Assembly: GCA_036365515.1 (NCBI GenBank)
Contig: CM070875.1
Coordinates: 5,615,001-5,679,000 of the forward strand
From: Torymus aiolomorphi
Taxonomy: Eukaryota > Arthropoda > Insecta > Hymenoptera > Torymidae
Length of the DNA: 64,000 nucleotides
Direction of reading: 5' to 3'
The notes beneath the pieces were generated by a model. It worked only from the letters and a program-made list of their open reading frames with translations. It made no database searches and had not been told where the DNA came from. Each line of letters begins with the position of its first letter. The first letter of the stretch is position 1. Of the stretch, positions 27,301 through 39,300 are shown one piece after another. The position numbers were made by a program, and so were the translations under genes.

Positions 27301-30300
27301 GGAAATGTTCTTGGCCTTTCAAAAATTATAGAAATAAATGAAAATGAAAGAGAGGCATTATACGAATTTACTGATTTAAATAACTTAATTTTTGAAGAAA
27401 ATAAATTAAGAGTGCATACTAGAGCTAAATTTAAAACTGATGCGTTTACATCGAAACGATATGTGCGGCAGAAACAAAGAAACAACTCAGTTATTCATTG
27501 GAATGATTTGAATGATTTTGGTGAAACACAATTTTTTCTAAAAATTGGTGATATAGTTTATGTACTAGTTCGCGAATTTCTTAGAGATGTAAATGCATCT
27601 CAATTACTTCATCCTCGAGTTCAAGTAGATATTTGTGAAGTTATTATACTTGTGTGCGAAACTTACAATTATGTATTTTTACCTATAGAAAAGGTACAGG
27701 GAAAAGTTTTACATGTTCGTAACTGCATTGTCTGTCCCCAAACTTATACGAGAAAAAATTGTAAATATCTAAATTTGTGTGTGTGTATATATATTTTCTT
27801 ATTTGAATAAGAAAATATTGTTCTTAAAAACTTATTGTTAAATTGTTATTTATAGAAATGTGATTGAAACCTAAATAAATTAATATTACAAATATAATAA
27901 TGTATTTCTACAATTTATTTGTATAAATTATGCATAATCATCACATAAAATGCATTCTCAGTTTTTCAATACATAAATTATGCATACTCATTTCTATACA
28001 TGATGTATGTAAGGGTGACCATATATTGTGTATAAAATCTATCCTTTTTTTTGCATGGGGACAAAAAGGAAAAAAAGAACGATCGCCGATATCCTTGCGC
28101 GATCGAATTATATTTTTGCGCCACGATGTCTGCACGATCTCAGCGGTGAATGGAAAGTGTTCGCAGGCGGCAGCGCGCAAAGAACCCGTAAATCAAAACA
28201 ATGTCTAGCCACGCAGTCGATACACGAGCGCTGGTGTATATCGGGTTTGATTATCTGTGCGGAGCTCTCGGCCTTCCCTTTCGTTTATATTATATCACGG
28301 GCGCCGGCCAACAGTGGATAGCGGAGCGAAGGGGTCGAAGTGTAATGGAATAAAGTCAGATGTATATGGTTTAATTGTATTTTCGCTTGATTGCGATCGG
28401 TTATTTGTGTCTGCTTTGGTTACGTTTAAAAGTTTCCCAGTGTTGATTTTGTTTGGTTGTATACGCTTGAGAAAATAATTTTAAAATAATAGGAAACTAT
28501 GAATCGGCTTATGTAAAAAGTTTGCTTTAACGTTATCTCGAAGGTTGATTCTTATAAACCGTAAGATTTGATTCAAATTGAGAAAAATTACGCATATAAG
28601 ATTTCTTGATATAGATAAAAAAAATATATGGGCTCTACAAATCTAGATAAAATTATTTTCTCATTTTCATTAATTAAAAATAATATTCGCGAGAACAATA
28701 TTCCACGATAAACCTACGCAGAAATGCCGAAATCGTACACTGACAGAAATTTTTTCTCAAAATGTTTATATTGAATATGGCATTGTAACTATTAAAATAA
28801 TAGTTACAATACTATTAAAACAATAGTTACAACTACTATTAAAATAATAGTTACAATACCATGTTAATAGTTAAAATATAAACATATTCTTCTCTCAGTG
28901 TATAGTAAAAAAAACTTTCGATCTACAATGTACACAGACATACCGCGTAGGCAATCCATCGAAATCGCAAGGAATCACAGAAATCCCTTTCTCTCCCTCG
29001 GATTTATGCGACAGTTGCGCTTTTTGCCGAGGGCGCCGCCGCCCGCGATTAAGACGACACCGCCGCCGCCGCAGCAGATGGGGGAAAAAAAGCCACCGGA
29101 CCGGAAAGCGCTCTTATATACATGTACCGTTATATACGATCGCGACTGCGCGCGCACGTTACATTTTATCTCGCCGACGAGAGAGAGAAAAAAACTCACG
29201 CGCGCGGAAGTATATTCTTCGCATAATATCTTACGAATCGGATTATACGGCCGCTCGCGCGCCTAATTAGCGTATTTGTCCAGGAGAGGGAATAAGAGCC
29301 TTTTTCCTATTCGTCAGATCGTTACAAATTTCATTTCCCGTCGTTTGGTTTTTATATACGCGATATACGTAGGAGAAACGGGCGGGCAAAAAATGATCCT
29401 AATAAAGTGTCAGTTTACGACCACACCCACTGCGAGGATTATGCGCGAGCTCGTTGCGTATTATATGAGCGTAAGGAAAATACTGTATATGGGAAACTTA
29501 AGGGGACTTTTTCGTTTTACGCGGCAGAGGCCGCAAGAAAAGCAGTTCGTAACGCGAATCGGCGAAAAATAGGCTAAACAAACGGAATTTTCCTGGATGG
29601 AAATAGGCGTGCGCTGTGGCAAAAAGGAACTCTCCAAGTTGTTTGTGTATGACTTTTTAAAGATTAGAAATGCGCGGGGGTAAAAAGCTAGGGATATTAA
29701 TATTTTATAGATTAGGGAACTGTTGTGAGAACGGCTCGAGTGAACTTTTAAGTCTTTAAATTAACGGGCTATGAGAAAAAAAAACTCAGATACGTAGGAG
29801 TTTAGAAAAATATTGAGCACTTTCTTCGTGTAGCAGTAAACATTTTCATATATGTTTCTTTTTTCTTTTTTTTTTTTTTTGACATACGGCAATTTTACGG
29901 TAGAGTGAAATTGGCGTTGTTTTGAACTTGTAAAATAGTTTAAGTGAATAATTGATGGTTTATAAAAAAATTGGAACCCAGAACCGAACGTTTCGTAAAA
30001 ATATGCTATAATATAGACCAGATATACGATTTCTTAATTGCACGCCTCGCTAAGTACCAAATAAGTCAGTGTTTTTTTCTGCATTCAAATGACATAGTCC
30101 TTATCTTAATTACACTTTGTGTCATGGCACTACATGCCACGAGGCTATTCTGGACTGCAGTTCCAGTATATTTTTAAAAAATAGCAGTTGTATACTAGTT
30201 TATCGACATTTCAAAATACCAATTTTAATATTTTTCGACACGGCCGTCAAATGACAACCAGTTTACCTACCAGACTAATTTTTACAACGACCTCCGGATA

Positions 30301-33300
30301 CGAACTCTAATTTAGTTAAAACTAGATCAGGTATCGTTGCGAATCAACCGCGGCTTTGAAAAGCTGCAAGCGCACGTGAAATTACGCATAATAGCCGAAA
30401 ATAAATTAACAAAAATTATTGACAAATACAAAAAAAGTGGAAAAAAGTATACTCGCTCTGTAGCAAACATTGCATCAGAGTATTTCTCTTATTCATTTTA
30501 TAGAGTACATTCTACTTCTATTTCCAAATCAAACGATCGCCTATAATACCTATATTTACATCCTGACTATAAATAACATATGGCGATTAAATAATAGTAA
30601 ATCCAAGATAGACCCAAGACTGAACTTGCGATTCTAAGAAGCATTGACAGAGATCAATTTTAACTCACTGGTAAAGCAGCTGAAGGGTATTACCTGTCAT
30701 TATGACCAGTTCATGCAAGAAACAGGAGAATGTCAGACATTCATGGAGAGACCCACAGAAGACTTTGCCCGAGTGCACCTATGCCTATGCATATGTATCA
30801 CTGTAAGGCTATATTACATACCCATGCCTCAACACAATATATTTATCTCCGTGAATTTTATTCCTCTACGTATTATATACTCTTTGGAGCGCCAACCATG
30901 GGTTTCTTGGAACGTCGAATATCTTATTTGCAACGGCCGGAAAGAATCTGAAATTTTTTGCATTTTATTTTTCTTCTTCAAATGGAAGTTTTTGGTGTTG
31001 GTCGTATTCCGATCGAAGTGAACTCTTCATTTAACCAATTAGTAATTCCAACAATGATATTTATTGCACCATGGATCCTATAACGACCTTAAATTCTCGA
31101 ACGTGGATCTGTCCGGGAAGTTCTTTTTTGCAACTTACGAAAATAGCGCTCACGCATCAAATTAAAATTCAACACGTACAAACTGAATCACACTCGAAAC
31201 GCCCAGACAGCGAATGAACTTTTTAACATAGATATAAGTGTACCCTTAATTGAAACACAATATGAAAAAAAGAACCCAAAATCTAAATTTCCCCTTTATT
31301 CCTACTTTCAGCCCCGGCTACCTGCCGCTCATGCCTCAACCTCACCACGCCCAGTGCGGCCAGTACGTCGGACCACAGTGCCCGCGATCTCGCTACCGTA
31401 CCATCGACGGCTCCTGCAACAACCTACAGGTCCCGTCCTGGGGTATGGCCAACACCCGCTACGCCCGTCTCCTCCCCGCCATCTACTCCGACAGTAAGTA
31501 CATTGCTAATTGACCGCTATTTGCATAGTGGTACATATAACAGATGGATTCGATATCCGTTGAAAGGAACGGTGAATAGAAGGGCTGCGTGTTTTTTTCT
31601 TTCTATGAATTATAGTAGCAGATTTGTTCGGTTGTCAGTGAGAATGTCGTTTCAATTCCTGTCGCGATAAGCGGTGATTTGCGCAGGGTCAGTGTGCAGT
31701 TTGTTTCGAAAAAGTATACGCTTAGAGCGAAAAACTGGGGTGTTGAGAGACCGCATACATTACAAAGTGTACAAAAAATAAGTAATGATATTTGCGATAA
31801 CGTTCGAGTAGATTTACATTGGCTCGAATAAAATAGAAAGTAAAGCACACGGCGCGCGTTGAAAATTTCCTATTAACGATAAACTAAATGCGTCGCGCTT
31901 AATATGCTAACGACACGCGACGAATACTTTACAACCGCCCCAATAATAAACCCAATATTTTAATGTTCGTGCGGGATATATATCGGGCAAAACCAACCGC
32001 ACTAAAAGCCTATATACCCTAATTACCACTTAACGATTCCGCTCTATATTCTCGATCAATTCGCCGTCGATATCTGTTACATAAGTTAACTACTCGCAGC
32101 CGAAGCGACTTTCGTATTATCGAAGCTACCGCGCGCGCGTGCCAATCAGGGTACCACACCTGGGGAGCTACTATTCCCTAATCGAACATCGATTCCGACT
32201 TGTTCGTATGCTCTATTTTTCCAGTCGCGTGCATCAAAAAACAAACAAAAAATGCAGAAAATCCTGATATATTACATAATAGTTATAGCTATAGCGCGCA
32301 ACATACGTCACCGTACGGCGAGACACGCTAATTAAAACTCGGTTCGCGTGCTTTCCCGCACTCTGAAATATCTACCTATGTGTCGTGACTGGGCTCTTTT
32401 TCTGTGAGAGAGTGGAAAATATATGTGTATATATACGCGCACGCGACACCACGTGTCGCGTTGTTACCGGCATCGCGTCGATTTTCCATGGATAAAGCTA
32501 GAGCGAAGCGCGCGCTCGTCGCTCTGTCCCAATTTCCGACGGATAAATTCACTCGCCGTGAGACAGAGATTATGACGCGGCAGTGCAGTTATTATGTCAC
32601 ATGCGCGCACGTTGTCGTCTACGTCGGTGCAACAATGCTGCGCGTCATGTAATGCAACAATAATGATCGCGGACGTGGGGGGCTTATTATCGGAGAAATT
32701 GTTGCGCGCTTTTGAAAGTGTAATTGTCGAGCGAGTTAATCGACTTGTAACGCGCATAAATGTTCGGCTAATTGAATTTTTATAGTATAAAAAGGAAATA
32801 AACGCGCTCGTAAATCGCGGACACCCGCGGATAGCGCATTAGTTTCCCGAAAAATACTTTCCGAATTCCGCGTTCCTTTATATACGCACGTGGAATTGAA
32901 ATTGTCGAGGTGTGTATTGTGTACAGGTAAGAAGAAATGCGCGTATATAGAAGGTTGCTACGCGTTGCTGAATTATTTATCACCGGGCTGTAAATCAAAA
33001 TTACCGCGGCGAGAGTTTTTCCGCGCGCTGCAGGGAATTGTTGTATACTATATGCAAAGTGCGGCCGGCCGATTTAATTTCTACGCTGATATTGGCGAAA
33101 AATTGAGCCCCCGGTGGATAACGGCCGCAAAGTGGTCTTTAATTTTGCCGAGGGTACATATACATACATAAATTAACATGTAAAAAATAAACCGAACTAT
33201 ATTATTGGAAAAGCGCTGCGCGAGAGCTAAATGCTTTTTACGAGGATAATGCTTACCAATTTGCCCGATAAATATTCAATTTGAATTTTTTTAATTAGTT

Positions 33301-36300
33301 CGGCTTGGCCAGAGATTGACGTAACTGTGTACAACGTGCGGCGATAAATCCCGTCGAAGTGTATTCAACGGACTTTGGAAAAATTTCTCCAAAAAAGGCT
33401 TGACTTGACAATGTACTATCGTGCAATTCCGTTAAAATATTACCCACTAAAGTCGAACTTTGAATAATTTACTGCACTGTTTACTTAATTTTCACTGTTC
33501 CTTTCAAAGCACATACATATACATATACCGTAAAAAAAGTACGGCAAAAAAGCCATTAAAATTTACATTCTACACCGATACTCATCCATCATCCGCGCCG
33601 TCAGCATCGCAACGCTCCCTTTCATTACAGCAAAAGTCCTTTTGCAAAACGTTTCCTCCGCTTCCTGCCACTTTCCTCGTCCTTTCACTCGGAACGCTCG
33701 GGCGCGCCTCGACACCACGTACGCGTATATATCCGCCACTCACACACTCTCCAATCTAATCTCTTTCTCTTTCTTTTTTGCAGACATCCACGCGCCACCG
33801 GTATCGAAGAGCGGCAACCCACTGCCCAACGCCCGCGAGGTGAGCTTCACCATCTTCCCCGACATTGACATCCAGGACCCCAAGTGGACCCTCGTCGCCA
33901 TGCAGTGGGGACAGATCATGACCCACGACATGGGCATGATTTACGGCACCACCCAGTCGAGTGAGTCTGTTTCTCTCATCTCTCTTTGAAAATTCGAGTA
34001 TATATACGCACGCGAGAGAGTTTTTATCTCGCACTGTTGGTCGCTTTTTAATTGCACGCACTTTCGGCCGCGATGATCATATCTGAGGTTGACTTTTCAA
34101 TTTCTACACTGACAGGTATCTATATATAAAGCTGTAAACGCAAGCGATAGAAAATTACATACTTTCTATCGTAGAAAGTGATATATATCCGACACGAATA
34201 TTCAAAACCCACGCGCTCTAATTTATACCACGCTATTATTCGCATGCATCATACTCGTGTCACTCAGAAAAATGTCAAATCCTCGTTTCTCTTGCAGCCG
34301 CCCACGCAACCCAGTGCTGCTCGAACGACGGCCAGCTGATCCCGGAGGCTCTTAGCAGTCCGCTCTGCTACCCCATTCTGATCCCCCCCAACGACCCAGT
34401 CTACTCGTACGAACGCCAGCAGTGCCGCAACTTCGTCAGGAGTACCACGGACCTCGACGAGGGCTGCAACAACGGATACACGCCTGCCGAGCAGGTTTGT
34501 CGCCGCTGGCTTTCCTGCTTTTTATAATTAGCACGCGCGCGATGGATGGATTTTGATTAATAAAGATGGACTTGGCGCACTCTCTCGTCTCGAGGGCGGT
34601 TGGTCAATGTTTTGTTATGTGCGCGTGATTTTATGGAAAGATTATTCAATTATAAAACGAACGCGTATCGCAATGCGACGCAATGTATAATGGGAAAATA
34701 GCTTTTGAGAAATCGCGGCGCGCGCACGGGTAAAATGAGCTTGGTAATTCATCAATTACCCGCTCGAGTGCGGGTAAAAATGTAGCGCCCGTCGGCATGT
34801 GGAACAATTATCACCAGCCACCGCGTGGTAAGAAAGAAGGAAGAGAAAAAAGACAGAGCCCGAGGCTATGTACCTTGGCACGCATAATTGTATTAAACAA
34901 AAACTCTTCTCTTTGCAGTCTACGACTGTGTCCCACTTCCTCGACCTGTCCATCATCTACGGCTCGAGCGACGCCGTCGCCGCTAGTCTGCGCGCCGGCG
35001 TGGGCGGACGTCTGATCGTCGACGTGCGCGGTAACCGCGAGTGGCTCCCAGCAGCGGCCAACAGCTCCGCCTGCGACAACTTCGCGCCCAACGAGGTCTG
35101 CTACGCTGCCGGTGAGTCATATATTTTTCAGGAGAAAATTCTTGGCCCGTATTATGTGGATATATATATACACGTAAGATTGGGCGTAACAGGTAGTAGT
35201 TGTATAACAATGAGGTATAATTGTAAGGTGCGTGTGCGCAAGAAGCGATAAAAGTTTAAAACTGTAAGTACACGTGAGATCTGATTTTTAGATGCTGAGA
35301 ATTTGCTCTGTGTGTGTGTGTGTGTGTGTTTTTTCTGTGCGAGAGAGTGTAATTTATAGTTAATGCTTTCGGTTTGATATTTTAATTTGATAATCGCCCT
35401 CGGGGTATATAATGAACGTGTAATGATAATAGGCAGGGGCGCGCGTGACTTGAAATTAATTTTCCGCGCTGTAACGTGACGTTAATGCCATACTTTTCAA
35501 TGGATATAATTAAAGCATCGGGAGAAGGTATAGCGCGTAATTCGATAATACAACATTATTGCGGTTTTAATTCACTCTACTCCCCTCACTGTCTAGCATG
35601 TGAACTAGGTTCGCGCATGAAATCCGGAGCCCCTCCCGTTATAATTACACGACTCTTTAATGCCATTATGTCACACACACAGTCGCTCATTTGTAAATAT
35701 TATTTTGTGAGAAAATTTTTCATTCGATTGCGCGTGCGGAGAGATTCATATAATATGTTATAAAGACGACGCGCGCGGCGCGCAGAGATATTCATGCGCT
35801 TTATAGCGAGAAGAACTTCCTTATGAAAGTTAAACGCGCGTCTGAAAGAAATAGAGAGAACAAAAAAAAAAAAAAAAACATAACGCTAACTTTCGAACGT
35901 CATTCGGACTCTAATAATACACTCAGGGCGCGCGCAGCTGTGAAACAGATTCGAAAACACCCGCGCGTGTAATACGCCGGCAAATCATAACGGTCGCGGC
36001 TTTTCCCCTCGCGTCCGTGTAGTAACACTCCCGGAAATTCTATATAGTATTCGGCGAACGCGCGAATATATTCGCCGGCTGTAACACATTCAAATTGATA
36101 TTAAAAAAGAAGCTCTAATGACGCTCGTGCAATATAATCCCGCCGTGGAATTCGCTCGCGATATTCTAACGACCGCCGTAAATTACATCTAAAACGGGCC
36201 CCCTCGTTTTTTTTTCCCTTATACTCCCGTTTCAATAGCGCGCCGTAAACGCAGCGCCTTGTTAGCCGCTCCGTTATATGGGCGCTTTGGAAAAATCTTA

Positions 36301-39300
36301 TAACGCGCCGCGCGAGTCGTAAAGCACCGGCGGTTGTGTGGCATATTGGTAGAAGTGCTCTGAATACAATGTGATCCGCGAAACGAATGTCCTGTCTCGT
36401 TTTTCTTTTCCCTAATGGTGTTACTTTGCGTTGCGCAATAATTGATTAGTGCGGAGAGCGTCTGTCGACGGTTCACGCGAAAGTGTGGGATTTACATGTA
36501 ATGGCTAATGTCTCTATTATATCTCGTGATTTTTTTTTCTTTCTGTCTTCGTGGAGGTTTGGGATTTAAGGATTTGAGAAAATGTTAATTAAACTGTCAT
36601 TCACGGGCGGGATTGAAGTTTTGAAGGGCTGCTGGCGTTACAAAACTCAAGCTACCGCAGCGTTCAAGGTTGCAATGTGCTGCGTAACCCTTACTTCAAG
36701 TTTTTTTGTAATATTTACAGTCACCAATCGCTATACCTGTAAATCAACCGCGAGACCTATATTTTTCAAACAACGTTTACTTCTAATAAGCCGTTATATA
36801 CATTTTTTTGCAAACTTTAAACTTCTACCTTCTTTCTTTTTTTAATCTTTCTAATAACAGACATTTGGGGCCATTAGTAGCGCAAATTTGACCAAACATT
36901 TGTTTACACAAATTCTTTTGGCCTTTTTATTATTCACAACAAAAACCGAAAGTTACTTAATTTTTGAAACTTTTTCATTCCTCAAATAGGTCCTCGATCT
37001 ACTACGCAACACTGTTACGTCCTACGTGCATTCCATAAATAATACGCGACCATAAATAAATAAAAAATACAACCCAAAAAAGATAAAAAAAAAACCACCT
37101 CTCTGCTGAATTCCCCAGGTGACAACCGTGTCAACCAGAACCCACAGCTGACCGTCTTGCATATAATCCTTCACCGCGAGCACAACCGCGTCGCCGGTGA
37201 GCTCGTCCGTCTGAACCCCCACTGGAGCGACGAGACGGTCTTCCAGGAGACCAGGAGAATCGTCACTGCCATCCACCAGCAGATCTCCTACTACGAGTGG
37301 ATCCCGATTTTCCTCGGTACGGTCCACGTCACTACCTCCATTATTTACTTCGTATATACAGGGACGAACGATTGTATGTAATAACGGTTATCTCGACATG
37401 TTTAGGCCGGGAGAACTCCATCCAGCGCAAGATCGTGTTCGAGACCGACGGATGGGTCAACGACTACAATCCGAGCGTAGACCCCAGCACCATCAACGAG
37501 CACTCGAACGCCGCCTTCCGTTACTTCCACTCTGCCATCGCCGGCCGCCTGCTGTGAGTATTATTGCATTGGTTTACGGGGGTTCGTTAAGCGCGAGGGG
37601 TAATTATTATTACTATTACCTACACAAAACATTTTAATCTTAATCGCGTAATAGGATACACTTTATCTTCGTCTGTACAAGCGCGAGTTTTTGTATCGAT
37701 ATACGCAAGAAACGAACGATGCTACGCTACACCGCGATCGGCCCTTTTATAGCCGAGGAGTAGTTTATCCGGATTTTAATTGTGTGACACTATACTGAAA
37801 TTGTTACGCGTCGATTGCGCCAATCGCTATGTGCGCGTGTATGACGTGGGGCTGTCATAAGCGCAAACTTAATTATTTGCCGCGCTTAGTAACATAATAA
37901 ACAGCTAGTGAAAATTATTATGATAACAATGCGATAGGTGCACTGCTGGAAATCGTCAATTTTTCTCCCATTTGTGAAACGAATTTTCGAACATTTTCTA
38001 CCCGTTTTATGGCCAATTTGTCGAAATCGCCATAAAATGGCTAGAAAATATCCAAAAAATCGTTTCAGAAATGGGAGAAAAATGCACGATTTTCAACAGG
38101 ATATTTAAATACTTATTTTTATTACATCTGTACACCTCGACAGGCTGGTCAACGAGCCCCGTTACGACTACTCTTACAACGCGCTCCGTCTGAGCGACCA
38201 CTTCAACCGACCTGGTGTCATTGAGGAGGGCGACAACATGGACAAGCTGTGCCGTGGTATGTCCTTCCAGCCCCAAGAGGCGGTCGACGAATGGTTCGAC
38301 AAGGAGGTCAGTCGTCTTTGCGACTGTTACATACAACGTTTTTCGAACTGGATCGAAGGATAACGAAAATAATAATAATTTTGTCGTGTTTCTAGATAAC
38401 CAACTACCTGTTCAGGAACAGGAACAGACTCGGTGACGATCTTCGTGCCATAGACATCCAGAGGAACCGTGACCACGGTCTCGCCACCTACAACGACTTC
38501 CGCGCTTTCGCCGGACTCCCACGTGCCTACCAATGGGCTGACCTCGGCGACCTCATCTCCGGAGAGGTTCGTATTTCACACATGTACACATATTAATTAC
38601 TCCGGCGATCTCGAGTTACCACGGCTTTGCCTTTGCTATCGCGTCTGTATAGAACATCGAGAAGCTGGCTGCGCTGTACGAGACCCCAGACGATGTGGAC
38701 CTGACAGTCGGTGGCTCAATCGAGCATCACGTGCCGGGAACCCTGAGCGGACCGACGTTCCTGAACATCATGTCCGAGCAGTTCTGGAGGACGAGGGTCG
38801 GCGATCGCTACTGGTACGAGACCGGAGATCCGGAGATCGCCTTCACCATCGGTGAGTGTCTCTTTTATCTCCGCTGGCCATTGTTCTTTAATTAAATTTC
38901 TAACGTGGATAGGAGGGAGTCGAGGAGTGTCGGCTGGGAGAGCCGCGCGTGAACATATAATGGAGCGGTAATTGGATTTCGAGGGGGGGTGATCTCGTTG
39001 ATTGGGTCGCTTGAGTGCGGGTAGGGTGTAGTTTTTGAATTTGGAATTATTGTTCGGTTTTGCGGAGGGGTTGCGTTTGTTTTATGTAGAGGGGAGAATG
39101 TTTAGTGAAAGGAGATACGCATAAATTGGTGCGGATAAAGTTATTACAGCAAAATAATTCGATTGTTCTGTGTTTTACAGAGCAACTGCTTGAGATCCGC
39201 AAGGCCAGTATTTCGAGGCTATTCTGTGACAACGGTGACTACATTGAGCACATGCAGCCCAGAGGTTTCGAACAGGTTTCGCAAAGGTAAAAAAAACCTC

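Larger units (their letters stand above)
24828..27996. mobile_element. CACTA/EnSpm-like (tnp2) DNA transposon, decayed
   Basis: Terminal inverted repeats of about 163 bp lie at 24828-24990 and 27834-27996 and match closely (both ends begin TAGAAATGAGTATGCATAAT). Between them are a broken tnp2-type transposase on the plus strand (about 25772-27810) and a small divergent gene on the minus strand (25025-25544). The ends do not start with CACTA. A TA on each side of GAAATGAG could be a 2-bp target duplication. The element lies in PX1 intron 3. Confidence 0.8.
23111..31311 (+). other. PX1 intron 3, about 8.2 kb, filled with transposon DNA
   Basis: It contains a GC-rich block (about 23330-24060), a TC microsatellite (24099-24156), a LINE 3' end (24305-24827), a CACTA-type element (24828-27996) and a MITE (28736-28902). 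From 28903 to 31311 there is no recognisable gene. Frames at 30337-30546 and 30644-31021 show no family motif. Confidence 0.55.

Noticed and set aside
28898..29266. 122-codon plus-strand frame with a Pro-rich run
   Set aside because: Simple-sequence CCG repeats in CpG-rich intron, with no family resemblance.
30337..31021. two plus-strand frames in PX1 intron 3
   Set aside because: No motif, no consistent splice sites and no continuity with each other.
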